A DNA stretch of 61,432 bases from positions 1 through 61,432 of the forward strand of contig JAQXVU010000041.1 in assembly GCA_029225085.1 (NCBI GenBank), in the 5' to 3' direction. Source of the stretch: Eggerthellales bacterium. Lineage in GTDB: Bacteria; Actinomycetota; Coriobacteriia; Coriobacteriales; Eggerthellaceae. Of the stretch, positions 25,009 to 33,769 are shown in pieces; position 1 is the stretch's first letter, and each line of letters starts with the position of its first letter. The position numbers were made by a program, and so were the translations under genes. Below the pieces are notes generated by a model. The model saw only the letters and a program-made list of their open reading frames with translations. It did not search any database and was not told where the DNA came from.

Positions 25009-25080
25009 CGATGCCAATAGTGCTGAGCTCGGGGAATTTCTCGCAGCGAAGCGGCTGCTTTCCTGGTAGGTGGTGATCTT

Positions 25081-26019
25081 ATGACGACGGTGCTGATGGT
25101 TTCCCTGCTGGTTTTCGGCTATCTGTTCGGTGCGTGTGCGTGCAGAGTGGCTTTGCAAGAGCTGGCCCTGCGTCAGAGAAAGCGGGCCTTGGGGTTCGTA
25201 TCTGCTTCTGACGGAGAAGTTGGTCCTAGGCTGCAGTCGACGGGTGTTGCTGCCGCCTTGGTCGGTTTCATGCGCCGAGAATCTGTTCGGGTGCATGAGG
25301 GCTCTTTGCCGGAGGGATTGGCGGGAAGGCTTCTGCTGTGGGGTGCTGGCGGGCTCAGCGAGCAGCTGGGGAAGGCTGGCGTATCCCAGGTGGTCTCGGT
25401 GGAAGGCGTGGTCCTTGCACGAGGGAAGCTTGCCCTCGCTCTTGCTGTGGCGGGGTTGTTGCTGGGGATCTTCTTTTCCTGGCAGCTCTCTCTGCTATTG
25501 GGCCTTTTGGGTTTTGCGGGTGCTTTCGGTTTGATCCCCTGGGCGCTTAAAGCAGAGATGCGCATGAGGAGGGTGAAGCTGGAGTCCGAGCTCTCGGAGA
25601 TGCTGGAGGTGGTGGTTCTGGGCTTGTCCGGTGGCCTGTCCTTCGAGCGATCCCTGCATCTGTATTGCCAACATTTCCCCACGTTCCTCTCCGAGGCTTT
25701 CGGCAATTGTCTTAAGCAATGGAAGTGGGGCATCACCACGCGGGATCAGTCCCTGAAGGATTTGGCCAGCCAGTTCGATTCACCCTTGCTCACCCGCGTT
25801 GTCGACAGCATGGTTCGATCCTTGCGCTTCGGCGTGCCAGCGGCAGGGGTTCTTAGTGAACTTGCGACGGAGGCCAGGGAAGCACGAAAGGCTTACCTGC
25901 AGGAACAGGTGGCTAAGGCGCCCGTGAAGATGATGGTGCCCGTTGGGGCTCTGATTCTTCCCGCCATGTTGCTGCTGGTCATGGGCCCGGTGCTCTTAGA
26001 GCTCATGAACGGTTTCTAA
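25081..26019 (+). CDS. tadC: TadC-like inner-membrane platform protein
   Basis: A 312-residue membrane protein with N-terminal (LMVSLLVFGYLFGACACRVA), central (ALAVAGLLLGIFFSWQLSLLLGL) and C-terminal (GALILPAMLLLVMGPVLLEL) spans. The T2SF domain has LEVVVLGLSGGLSFERSLHLYC and a long repeat of the same fold as TadB. It pairs with TadB as the platform. It begins 72 bp after tadB, with GGTGGTGATCTT before the ATG. Confidence 0.86.
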   Translation: MTTVLMVSLLVFGYLFGACACRVALQELALRQRKRALGFVSASDGEVGPRLQSTGVAAALVGFMRRESVRVHEGSLPEGLAGRLLLWGAGGLSEQLGKAGVSQVVSVEGVVLARGKLALALAVAGLLLGIFFSWQLSLLLGLLGFAGAFGLIPWALKAEMRMRRVKLESELSEMLEVVVLGLSGGLSFERSLHLYCQHFPTFLSEAFGNCLKQWKWGITTRDQSLKDLASQFDSPLLTRVVDSMVRSLRFGVPAAGVLSELATEAREARKAYLQEQVAKAPVKMMVPVGALILPAMLLLVMGPVLLELMNGF

Positions 26020-26035
26020 AGGAAAGGTACGTGAA

Positions 26036-26227
26036 ATGAAGTGTTTGCAACGCGTTTGGTGCAGAACCGCGTCTTGGTTGAAGACGGGAAGCCGCGGTCA
26101 GGGAACAACGGAATACGCCATCTTGGTGGGCGTTCTGGTGGTCATTGCCATTTTGGCTATCACGCTAATCGCTCCGAAGGTGCAGAGTCTGTGGGACGCC
26201 ATAGCGACGGGCATAAACGGTCTGTGA
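26036..26227 (+). CDS. flp: Flp-type major pilin
   Basis: A 63-residue prepilin. A basic leader ends SRG, then QGTTEYAILVGVLVVIAILA: cleavage after the Gly would leave Glu at +5 and Tyr at +6, the Flp signature. The hydrophobic stretch is followed by a very short tail, as in Flp pilins that form the tad fibre. It begins 16 bp after tadC with GGAAAGG upstream. It is the best candidate for the main subunit. Confidence 0.88.
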   Translation: MKCLQRVWCRTASWLKTGSRGQGTTEYAILVGVLVVIAILAITLIAPKVQSLWDAIATGINGL

Positions 26228-26502
26228 CCGATGACTTGGCCGATTGGCCTGATCCGCTGCTTCGAAGAGGTTCATTCTCCGTTTTGCGTCGTAAAACATT
26301 CGGCTATCTGAGGAGTGAAGCGGGACAGAGCACGGTGGAATACGCCGTGGTGCTCTTCGCTGTCTTGGGAATGCTGGTTGGTTTGGGCGTTCTCGGGAAC
26401 TTCTTGCAGGATGGGGGGCTGGTGCAGCATGCGCTGCAAAGCGCCTCTCATCATCTGACAGCGGTTTCGAAGGGGGCGCTTCTCGATGTGTTCCTGTATT
26501 AA
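26224..26502 (+). CDS. Second pilin-like protein of the tad operon
   Basis: A GTG start at 26224 overlapping the Flp stop (GTGA) gives 92 residues. After a 32-residue leader, EAGQSTVEYAVVLFAVLGMLVGLGVL contains a G-QSTVEY cleavage site (Glu +5, Tyr +6) and one hydrophobic helix. The rest is a short soluble tail. It is therefore a Flp-like or pseudopilin protein. The start rests mainly on coupling, as no clear ribosome site is seen; a slightly longer form beginning further upstream in this frame cannot be excluded. Confidence 0.7.
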   Translation: MTDDLADWPDPLLRRGSFSVLRRKTFGYLRSEAGQSTVEYAVVLFAVLGMLVGLGVLGNFLQDGGLVQHALQSASHHLTAVSKGALLDVFLY

Positions 26503-27154
26503 GGGGTCTTTCAGAACGCTACTTCGTGCCGAAGCCTCAGGAACCTGTGGGGCCGCAAAGGACTCAGGGGTTAGCGACGAGACAAGGTCTTTCCAGATGA
26601 ATACGGCTTGCTTTGGGAGCGGCTTCGCATCCGGGAGCGCGATTGATCTTTGGCGAAGGCGCGGTCAGTCGACGATCGAGGCGGCGGTGACTATTCCCGT
26701 CATCTTTCTGCTGCTGCTTCTGCTCTTGCAGCCGGGTATCTATCTGTATGACCGCGTGGTCATGATGGGTGCCGCGGCAGAGGGCTGTCGTCTGCTGGCC
26801 ACGTCCGAAGAGGTTTCTGGTGCCGGTGATGAGGGGTGCGAGCAGGCTATACGGAGGAGGTTGGGAGCCATCCCCTCCCAGGAGCTCTTCCATGTGTACG
26901 AGGGGGAGTGCAGCTATCAGATCGGTTTGGAAGGCAGCGAGGCCACGGAACGGGTGCAGGTGACCATCGAGAACAAGCTGCGTCCGCTTCCCATTCTCGA
27001 TATGGGGGCGACGTTACTTGGTCTCACCGATTCCGAAGGCTGCCTGACGTGCAAGGTACAGGTCTCTCTGTCCACTCAGGATGAATGGGTGGCTCAGGGA
27101 TCTTTGGGGCTGAATCCGTCGGGCTGGGCGAATGCGAGGGAGGGGACGTCATGA
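26486..27154 (+). CDS. tadE: TadE-like pseudopilin
   Basis: This 222-residue protein has an unusually long leader (about 58 residues) before RRRGQSTIEAAVTIPVIFLLLLLLLQ, a type IV-like hydrophobic helix with Glu at +5 and the TadE 'STIEAAV.IPV' pattern. The soluble domain after it includes paired Cys (GCEQ.../ECSYQ, GCLTCK) that could form disulfides outside. TadE is a minor pilin needed for Flp pili. The start at 26486 overlaps the previous gene by 17 bp; a later ATG at 26597 is possible but lacks a ribosome site. Confidence 0.8.
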   Translation: MCSCIKGSFRTLLRAEASGTCGAAKDSGVSDETRSFQMNTACFGSGFASGSAIDLWRRRGQSTIEAAVTIPVIFLLLLLLLQPGIYLYDRVVMMGAAAEGCRLLATSEEVSGAGDEGCEQAIRRRLGAIPSQELFHVYEGECSYQIGLEGSEATERVQVTIENKLRPLPILDMGATLLGLTDSEGCLTCKVQVSLSTQDEWVAQGSLGLNPSGWANAREGTS

Positions 27155-29286
27155 AAATGGGCACGCGATCGCTGCTCTTCGATGAGCGAGGCTTTTCGAC
27201 CATTGGCATGGCCCTTGCCATGATCATCACCCTGGCTCTGATATTTACCGCAGCGCAGGTGCAGCAGCTCTCGAGCGCATCTGCCGAGATTCAGGAGGTA
27301 GCTGACAGTGCGGCTTTGGCGGCTGAAAATGAGGTCGCCCAGTTCTATCTACTGGCTCAGATCTGCGATGCGGTTCTCCTGAGCCAGACCCTTGCCGTGA
27401 TGCTGACCTATGGGGCTGGCCTGGTCTTCCTTTGCGTGCCCTTTATGCAAGGCTTGGGGCAGGATTTGCTCGCCATTGGCGAGAGCCTTCTTTCGGCTCG
27501 GTCTGACTTTTACAAGGCGGCCACGCAGTCTCTGAACACCTTGCAAGACTCACTTCCGTTCTTGGCCATGGGGAAGGCCTCTTTGGTGATCGCTGCCAAT
27601 GCCAACCCTCACCTGGGAACGTCCTATGCGGGATTGGGCATTCTCCTGCCCTTGCAGGGTCAGGACATCGTTGCTTCAGACTTGCAAGGCTCTGAGGCGT
27701 TGGCGCAGGAGATAAGGCAAAGCGGAGACTCCATTGCCGACGAGGCGCGAAAGGTAGAAGAGCTGGCGGCCGAGGCTAACGAGGCGAAGGAGAGAGCCTT
27801 CATGGCCGATTGCGGCGCGAATCCTGAATACTGCATGTACCAGCGGGCTTCGACGCTTGCCGGCATGACGGGCTCGGAGAACCCCCTGTATTCCACGGTG
27901 GATACCTGGAGTTTCTCAGTGGCGCTTCAGCGTGCTAGGGCCTACTACGCGAAGCGCTATGAGCAGGAGGCTCCAGCGTCGGATGACGTGATGGAACAAG
28001 CGCGGTCCGTTCTCAGGAAGAATTTCTACGCCTTCGCGGTCGATCAGATGCAGGAGGGGTACGTGCACGAGGACGAAGCCAGGGGTTTCTCGGCGAACTT
28101 TCCTCTTATGCCGAAGAACACTGAGGAGATGAAGGGCACCGTTTTGTATTCCCAGGAGGTTTACCCGTTGTCGGAGCTTAACGGCAAGACGGTCATGCAT
28201 GCCTATGACGGATGTCCGGGAATAGGGACGATTGCCGGGAGAGGATCGTTGGCTGCAAGAGATCGCAAGAACATGCCGGAGTGCCCGTACTGCCATCTGA
28301 CCTCGGCGAGTATGGGAAAGGTCGCTTCTGCCTCTACTGCCATAGAGAACGGTTTCGAGTACCACTACAACATCGTTGCCGAGGCGGCGAAGGAGTACCA
28401 GGAGAAGCAAGGCGACTATCAGCAGGAGGCTTCGGGGGTTAAACAGACGGTTTCCGATCTCATGGCATCCTTGCAGTCGCTGGTTGCCCAGGGAGCCTCT
28501 CAGCGTATTTCCGTGTCGCCTCCCGGGCGAGTGGGGGCCTTGGCCCTGGTGTTCAGCACCGCGGAGGTTTCGTCGGAGGGCGGCTATTCCAACGGTTTCG
28601 TAAAGAGCTCGGGAACGCTGGGGACTCGGCTTGCCATCTCGGCGGCAACTTTGGCGCCTGATTCATCTGAAGGATCAAAGACGGTTATCACCTCCTTGCT
28701 CGATGGTTTGCGAGACAGGGTGCCTTGGTTGTCCTCTACGCAGGGGTCGACGCTTCTGCAGATTTGGTCGGCGGCTCTTGGCAGCTATGGGTCAGGGCAG
28801 GAAGCCCTGGTGGAAGGAGTGCGGCAGGTCTGCTCGAAGAGCAAGCTCCTCAGCGCCAGCGGCCTTGGGCCGTGGGCTGCGGACAAACTGCAATCTGCCA
28901 TTGAAGCCCTGGGTTTGCAGGCGGCGGATTTGTCGGCTGTGCGACCGGTGGTGGTGAACAGCTATCACGTCCTTGCCGCCGATGGCTCAGCCTTCTCCTC
29001 CCAGGTGCTCTCGGCGCGCTCATGGGCCCTGTCTTACGGAGAGGGGACCTTGCTCTCTACGGCTTTGTCTTACCTGACGTATCAGGGAGTTTCGCAGCTG
29101 GCTTCTCTAGCGGGGGATTTTGCGGTGGCCACCATAGGCTTCACGGGCTCTCCGTCGGGTGATCAGGTGCTGTCGGTGGTTCTGCCTTCCTTCATACGGG
29201 GCATGTCGGCCGATGCGGCGAATTCATTAGTTGCGCGTTTGGGATCTTTGTTCCCTACGTTGTCGGGGGTGAGGCAATGGGAGTGA
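27151..29286 (+). CDS. Large TadG-like pseudopilin/secreted protein
   Basis: From the ATG at 27151, overlapping the tadE stop by 4 bp (ATGA) behind GGGAGGGG, the protein has 711 residues. The N terminus FDERGFSTIGMALAMIITLALIF is prepilin-like but has Gly, not Glu, at +5, then EVADSAALAAENEVA, a TadG/Flp-assembly marker. The remainder is a long extracellular domain with helical Glu/Ala-rich stretches and two CxxC pairs (MPECPYCHL near residue 380). Its size is well above ordinary TadG proteins. It could be a tip adhesin or an assembly factor. It overlaps the next gene by 10 bp. Confidence 0.7.
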   Translation: MKMGTRSLLFDERGFSTIGMALAMIITLALIFTAAQVQQLSSASAEIQEVADSAALAAENEVAQFYLLAQICDAVLLSQTLAVMLTYGAGLVFLCVPFMQGLGQDLLAIGESLLSARSDFYKAATQSLNTLQDSLPFLAMGKASLVIAANANPHLGTSYAGLGILLPLQGQDIVASDLQGSEALAQEIRQSGDSIADEARKVEELAAEANEAKERAFMADCGANPEYCMYQRASTLAGMTGSENPLYSTVDTWSFSVALQRARAYYAKRYEQEAPASDDVMEQARSVLRKNFYAFAVDQMQEGYVHEDEARGFSANFPLMPKNTEEMKGTVLYSQEVYPLSELNGKTVMHAYDGCPGIGTIAGRGSLAARDRKNMPECPYCHLTSASMGKVASASTAIENGFEYHYNIVAEAAKEYQEKQGDYQQEASGVKQTVSDLMASLQSLVAQGASQRISVSPPGRVGALALVFSTAEVSSEGGYSNGFVKSSGTLGTRLAISAATLAPDSSEGSKTVITSLLDGLRDRVPWLSSTQGSTLLQIWSAALGSYGSGQEALVEGVRQVCSKSKLLSASGLGPWAADKLQSAIEALGLQAADLSAVRPVVVNSYHVLAADGSAFSSQVLSARSWALSYGEGTLLSTALSYLTYQGVSQLASLAGDFAVATIGFTGSPSGDQVLSVVLPSFIRGMSADAANSLVARLGSLFPTLSGVRQWE

Positions 29287-29729
29287 TGGGATTGCTCGTG
29301 AAGGGTGCTTCCGGGTCGCGGGGGCAGATGACCATCGAGCTGGTGGTCGTGCTGCCTGTTGTCCTGGCCTTGGCAGTGGTTGCGGTGAATGCGCTGCAGT
29401 TCTTCGGGGATTGCGCCGCCTTCGACAGGGAGGCTCGTAATGCCATACGCGTGCAGTGCACGTCCCTTACCTATGGGGAGCTGGGGGAAAGCGCAGCTTC
29501 CCAGGTGCAGAGCTATCTGGAAAGCCAGCTAGGAAGCGAGTATCTGTCCTGTTCAGTGCAGATGCAAGCTGAAGCGGGTGGGCTGGTTCGGTATGAAGCA
29601 ACTTTGAGCTATCTGCCCAACCTCTTTGGCAGAGGTATGCGGTCGGAGGTCTTCGGGGTGTCCATGCCTGCCCTTACTCATAGGACGTTTCTGGTGGTGG
29701 ATCCCTATAACCCGGGGGTGGTGTTCTGA
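29277..29729 (+). CDS. TadE/TadF-like pseudopilin
   Basis: This 150-residue protein has SRGQMTIELVVVLPVVLALAVVAVNA: a G-QMTIEL site with Glu at +5 and a hydrophobic helix, like minor pilins TadE/TadF. The soluble part has two Cys (DCAAF, LSCSV) and ends LVVDPYNPGVVF. It starts inside the end of the TadG-like gene, so translation is coupled. Its stop forms TGATG with a short frame of no clear value; the next real gene starts 61 bp on. Confidence 0.78.
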   Translation: MGVMGLLVKGASGSRGQMTIELVVVLPVVLALAVVAVNALQFFGDCAAFDREARNAIRVQCTSLTYGELGESAASQVQSYLESQLGSEYLSCSVQMQAEAGGLVRYEATLSYLPNLFGRGMRSEVFGVSMPALTHRTFLVVDPYNPGVVF

Positions 29730-29790
29730 TGGGCGCGAAGTTGGCGGAATCGAAGCCGAAAGGCGTGAATGCGATGGGGGTGTGAAGGCG

Positions 29791-30357
29791 ATGGGCGCTG
29801 GGGAGGTAGGTGCAAAATCGATGGGCACGAAGGCAGTAAAGGCTCTGGGCATCGTCGTCGTTCTGCTAGCGGCGGTGTGGCTGGTGGGCCGCGCTGTAGA
29901 AGGAGAGCCGAGCGCTTCCTCTGATGGGGGAAGCCTTGAGGTTGCGATGGTGCAGGGCCGGGATCAGGAGCTGTCCGATGCCCTGTCCTTTGCCAAGGAA
30001 CTGGGGTTCTACGGCTCGGTAAATCTGTACGAGCCGGGAGAATCCGATGCGCAGCTGCCTGCGGGATTCACCCAGGAGCTTCTGTCGGTGGACTCCTATT
30101 CTGCGGTGCTTGTTGCGGAGGGGAGGAACTTGGTGGGCTTTGCCAGCAACCTTGCGGCGAGCGCCCTGTATGAGCAATGCCTAGATGAGCTGACGGCGAA
30201 GGGATGGGTGGCGGTGCCCTCTGGTCAGGAGAACCAGTGCTCTTTAGTGAAGGAGACTGGTGAGTACACCTGGGCCTATTTGGTATGCGCCGATTCGTCC
30301 GAGGGGAGCATGGGAGCCCTGTCCTTTCAGACGGAGCAACTCGAAGATCGGGGGTGA
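29791..30357 (+). CDS. Tad-operon protein with one N-terminal membrane anchor, unknown
   Basis: A 188-residue protein from the ATG at 29791; an ATG at 29821 with GGGAGGT farther upstream is an alternative. The anchor is ALGIVVVLLAAVWLVGRAVEG. Outside it is an acidic domain with VAMVQGRDQELSDALSFAKELGF, then SALYEQCLDELTAKGWVAVPSG and a final WAYLVCADSSEG. I recognise no family. Its place between a pseudopilin and the DUF192 gene suggests a role in the pilus or its export, by position only. Confidence 0.7.
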   Translation: MGAGEVGAKSMGTKAVKALGIVVVLLAAVWLVGRAVEGEPSASSDGGSLEVAMVQGRDQELSDALSFAKELGFYGSVNLYEPGESDAQLPAGFTQELLSVDSYSAVLVAEGRNLVGFASNLAASALYEQCLDELTAKGWVAVPSGQENQCSLVKETGEYTWAYLVCADSSEGSMGALSFQTEQLEDRG

Positions 30358-30361
30358 TGGC

Positions 30362-30727
30362 ATGAGGATGAGGCTCGCCACGTCGTTCGCGGCGAGAATG
30401 AGAGGGCTGTTGGGGGTGATGCCCGGTAATGAACGAGCCGAGGGCGTCCTTGTTCTGGCGCCCTGCAGATCCGTGCACACCGTGGGCATGGCCTTCGCGC
30501 TCGACATCGCCTTTGTGAGCTCGGAGGGGCGGGTTCTTGCTTCGCAGAGACAGGTTCCGCCCGGTCGCTTCCTGAAGAGGAGGGGAGCGGCAGCGGTGCT
30601 GGAGCGACGATCGTGCAAGTGCCCGTGGTATGAGCCAGGGGAATTCGTGTCATTGGCAGTGCCAGAAGAACCTGTAGGGCTTACGGCGCTTGAAGGGCTA
30701 CAGAGCATGATGAAGGAAGGGAAGTGA
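30362..30727 (+). CDS. DUF192 family protein
   Basis: The ATG at 30362, with GGGGGTGATGG upstream, gives 121 residues. The DUF192 pattern is clear: MRLATSFAARMRGLLG, then RSVHTVGMAFALDIAFVSSEG and VPPGRFLKRRGAAAVLE, ending FVSLAVPEE. DUF192 proteins are small beta-rich domains of unknown function; many are exported, but no signal peptide is visible here. It lies 4 bp after the previous stop and 4 bp before the next start, so it is part of the tad operon. Confidence 0.82.
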   Translation: MRMRLATSFAARMRGLLGVMPGNERAEGVLVLAPCRSVHTVGMAFALDIAFVSSEGRVLASQRQVPPGRFLKRRGAAAVLERRSCKCPWYEPGEFVSLAVPEEPVGLTALEGLQSMMKEGK

Positions 30728-30731
30728 CGCT

Positions 30732-31085
30732 ATGAAAACGTGTCCCGTATGCCATGGGAAGGTGTTTGACGATATGGACACCTGCTTCGGCTGCCTGCAT
30801 TCCTTTGCAGGGGACGAGGGAATGCGAGAGGCTGATAGGCCCATCGCCCCTGAGACGAAGCGCCGCCCTAAGGAGTGGACGGTGCCTCAGGTGCTTGAGA
30901 TGCCAGAAGAGAAACTCGTCGGCGGGGTATTGGAGGAGCTGTCCGCCGCCAAGGCACCTGAAGAGTCGACCGCTGAAATGCCCGTTGGCAAGACGCTAGA
31001 AGAAGCGCCCGTTAAGGAAGGGTCTCTTGGAAGCTTCCCCCTCCCTGAAGGCTATAGATTGGTGATATCCGTAGAGCGGTCGTGA
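30732..31085 (+). CDS. Small zinc-ribbon protein at the end of the tad operon
   Basis: This 117-residue protein starts MKTCPVCHGKVFDDMDTCFGCLHSF, a double CxxC zinc ribbon. The rest is acidic and low complexity with a PEEK/EEAP-rich centre, and ends in LPEGYRLVISVERS. No further domain is recognised. It is the last gene of the operon. Its final 34 bp run into the 3' end of nudC on the other strand, so the two transcripts are convergent and overlap in coding DNA. Confidence 0.7.
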   Translation: MKTCPVCHGKVFDDMDTCFGCLHSFAGDEGMREADRPIAPETKRRPKEWTVPQVLEMPEEKLVGGVLEELSAAKAPEESTAEMPVGKTLEEAPVKEGSLGSFPLPEGYRLVISVERS

Positions 31086-32035
31086 ATCATCTTCTCGATC
31101 TCGTGGCCATGGTTATGGAAGAACACCATCATGTCTCGGGTGAGGCTGTAGTTGTCATTCTCGCTGGGAACATCCTCAGGGGCGTACCAAGCGGCATCGG
31201 CCAGCTCGGAAGTGTCGAGGGTGATCTCGTCGGATCCGTCGAGCTCGCAGAAGAATCCCACCAGCAGGGAAGAGGAGGGAGGCCAGGGCTGGCTTCCATA
31301 GAAGGTGATGTTCTTCACCTTCAAGCCGACCTCTTCGGCAACCTCGCGGCGCACGGTGTCCTCGATGGGCTCGCCGATTTCCGAGAAGCCAGCGATGAGT
31401 GCATGGGAGGTGTAGGGCCTGCCGACGTAGCGGCTCATGAGGAGCTTACCCTCGTGTACGATGCCCACGATGACGCCGGGGCAGATCTTGGGGTATTCCA
31501 TGGTGCCGCACTTGGGGCAGCGAATCATGCGCTCGTTGTTGTCGAGCTCGGTCTTCGAGCCACACCTGCCGCAGAAACGACGGCTCTCGTACCAGTCGTT
31601 CAGCTGACGGGAAACCTGGCAAACGAAGGACAGGTCGTGGCTCATGGCTCTGAACTCAGAGGAGGGGTGAAACTCGAACTCTTCGGGAGTCTTCGAGCAG
31701 CCCTTGGAAAGTCCTGCCTTCAGCTCGTCGTTTACCACCAGGAAGTAGCGGGTGGTGCCGATGCTGAAGAGGTAGGTGAACATGTTATTGATGGCGGTGA
31801 TAACGTTGGCGAAGCTGAACTCGGGGTTGCGTCCGCCGGCGCCCTTCATGCCTGCCTTGCGCAGGGTCTTCTGCTCTACGCTGCTGAGGATGTCGCGAAC
31901 GGTGGGCAGGCCGAGTCCTCCGGGGGTCCTCATCATGAGAAGGCTGTCACCGTTGAAGGCCAGAACCAGGTCCTGAGGATCGGGGGTGTGGTTGTCCCAA
32001 TGGTTGTTGAAGACGTCCGCAATGTCGTGTAGCAC
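31052..32035 (-). CDS. nudC: NAD+ diphosphatase (NudC-like, mRNA decapping)
   Basis: The enzyme hydrolyses NADH or removes NAD caps from RNA 5' ends. The zinc ribbon (RFCGRCGSKT and IRCPKCGTMEYP), the Nudix box GX5EX7REVXEEXG in GFSEIGEPIEDTVRREVAEE, and the NudC-specific SQPWPPSSSLL after it all appear in order. The GTG at 32035 is favoured because GGAAGGAAG sits 7 bp before it; the ATG at 32065 has no site. On that start the protein is 327 residues. It reads toward the tad operon and overlaps its last gene. The promoter should lie near 32040-32090. Confidence 0.9.
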   Translation of the reverse strand: MLHDIADVFNNHWDNHTPDPQDLVLAFNGDSLLMMRTPGGLGLPTVRDILSSVEQKTLRKAGMKGAGGRNPEFSFANVITAINNMFTYLFSIGTTRYFLVVNDELKAGLSKGCSKTPEEFEFHPSSEFRAMSHDLSFVCQVSRQLNDWYESRRFCGRCGSKTELDNNERMIRCPKCGTMEYPKICPGVIVGIVHEGKLLMSRYVGRPYTSHALIAGFSEIGEPIEDTVRREVAEEVGLKVKNITFYGSQPWPPSSSLLVGFFCELDGSDEITLDTSELADAAWYAPEDVPSENDNYSLTRDMMVFFHNHGHEIEKMIHDRSTDITNL

Positions 32036-32088
32036 GATGAAACTTCCTTCCCGTCGTCTCGCCATGTGCCTCAGTGTAGCAACAAAAA

Positions 32089-32119
32089 GGGCGCTAAGGT
32101 TTACATAACCAAAGCGCCC
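32089..32119 (-). terminator. Intrinsic terminator of thrC
   Basis: Arms GGGCGCT and AGCGCCC enclose a second stem AGGTT/AACC with a TACAT loop. Read on the minus strand the hairpin runs directly into CCCTTTTTGTTGC. This is a textbook stop for the UPF0210-thrC transcript. Confidence 0.85.
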
Positions 32120-32219
32120 CCGATTCTAGCGAATGTGATGGGTTCCTATGTTTCAGGCGTGTGTCATCATGCCAGGAATTCGCCAACGGCAAACAGGCTG
32201 GCGAATAATCCCGCGGCCG

Positions 32220-33761
32220 TTACGCCAGGAACTCGTCGACAGCGGATTCGATGGCGGGAACCTGAGAGTCGATGACGGTGGTGAAGCGAATCTCCTTGTC
32301 CTCGAGGGCAGCAAGGCCGGCGGGGATAGAGGAGCCGTTGGTCTCGGCGGAGATGAGCTCGTTGAGCTTGCAACCGGACAGAGCGGCTACCTCGGCGGGC
32401 AGCTCACCCTCAGGAGCGATGCCGTGCAGACCGCGGTACACGTTCTCGCCGAACTTAGCCCAGTGGGCGGTGCTGGCGATGAGGACGGGGTTGGTGCCAC
32501 GGAGGTTCTGCGCCACCTGATAGGCCACAGCGGAGTGAGGATCGAGAACGTAACCGTACTGATCGAAGACTTCCTTAATGACCTGCAGGCACTCAGCGGA
32601 GCTGACGGAATCGGCGGCAAAGTGCTCACGCAGCTTGGCGAAGGTGTCGGCATCGACCTTGAAGCACTTCTTCTCCTTCAGGTCGCGCATCCAGCCAGCG
32701 ATGGCCTCGGCGTCGCGGCCGGTGAGCTCGAAGAGCTGACGCTCCAGGTTCGAAGACACCAGGATGTCCATAGAGGGGGAGGGGGTCAGCTTGAAGGGGC
32801 GATCGGAAATGTCGTAGGTGCCGGTGTTGATGAAATCGGCCAGCACGCGGTTCTCGTTGGATGCGCAGAACAGCATGTCGATGGGGGTGCCCATCTGCTT
32901 GGCGTACCAGGCGGCCAGAATGTTGCCGAAGTTGCCGGTAGGGACGCAGACGTCGATGGGCTGGCCGGCTTCCACCTTGCCCTGAGCTACCAGGGTGGCG
33001 TAGCTGGAAACGTAGTACACGATCTGAGGCATGAGACGGCCCCAGTTGATGGAGTTAGCGGAGGACAGGGCGATCTTCTTGTCAGCGGCCAGATGGTCGT
33101 TGAAGGCCTCGTCGCCGAAGATGTTCTTGGCGGCAGTCTGGCAGTCGTCGAAGTTGCCCTTCACGGCCCAGACCTGTACGTTGTCGCCTTCCTGGGTGGC
33201 CATCTGACGGTACTGGATGTCAGAAACGCCGCCGTCGGGATACAGCACGCCGATCTTCACGCCGGGCTGGTTCTTGAATCCTTCCAGAGCGGCCTTACCG
33301 GTATCGCCGGAGGTTGCCACCAGGATCAGGAACTCGTTGTCGATCTTGCCGGCCTCGCGCAGAGCTGCGGCGGAAGCGGCGAAGAAGCGGGGCAGGCACT
33401 GCAGGGCCATGTCCTTGAAGGCGCTGGTGGGGCCATGCCATAGCTCGAGGATATGGGTGTTCTCGTTCAGGGAGGTGATGGGGCAGATGGCCTCGTCGTC
33501 GAAGTTAGTGGAATAGGTATCGGCCATGAGGGCGTCGATGGTCTCATCGGGCAGGTCGATGCCAAAGGCCTTGTAGATGTAGGCTGCACGCTGAGCGTAG
33601 GGCATGTCGGCCAGGGCGAGGATCTGGCTCAGGGTGAGCTGGGGGATCTCCTGGGCAACGTAGAGTCCGCCGCCGTCTGCAAGGCCGTTGATGACGGCCT
33701 GGGTGAAGGTGACGGGCTCGGTGGTGACGCCGCGGGTGTCGATGTAGCGGTTCTCGTTCAT
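32220..33761 (-). CDS. thrC: Threonine synthase
   Basis: This 513-residue PLP enzyme converts O-phosphohomoserine to threonine. It has the N-terminal MNENRYIDTRG motif, the PLP lysine in HGPTSAFKDMALQ, the phosphate-binding SGDTGKAALEGF, and QYRQMATQEGDNVQVWAVKGNFDDCQ cut here as a typical thrC loop. Length fits the longer class of thrC. It follows the UPF0210 gene by 8 bp and ends at the intrinsic terminator. Confidence 0.94.
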   Translation of the reverse strand: MNENRYIDTRGVTTEPVTFTQAVINGLADGGGLYVAQEIPQLTLSQILALADMPYAQRAAYIYKAFGIDLPDETIDALMADTYSTNFDDEAICPITSLNENTHILELWHGPTSAFKDMALQCLPRFFAASAAALREAGKIDNEFLILVATSGDTGKAALEGFKNQPGVKIGVLYPDGGVSDIQYRQMATQEGDNVQVWAVKGNFDDCQTAAKNIFGDEAFNDHLAADKKIALSSANSINWGRLMPQIVYYVSSYATLVAQGKVEAGQPIDVCVPTGNFGNILAAWYAKQMGTPIDMLFCASNENRVLADFINTGTYDISDRPFKLTPSPSMDILVSSNLERQLFELTGRDAEAIAGWMRDLKEKKCFKVDADTFAKLREHFAADSVSSAECLQVIKEVFDQYGYVLDPHSAVAYQVAQNLRGTNPVLIASTAHWAKFGENVYRGLHGIAPEGELPAEVAALSGCKLNELISAETNGSSIPAGLAALEDKEIRFTTVIDSQVPAIESAVDEFLA

Positions 33762-33769
33762 GGTTCCTT

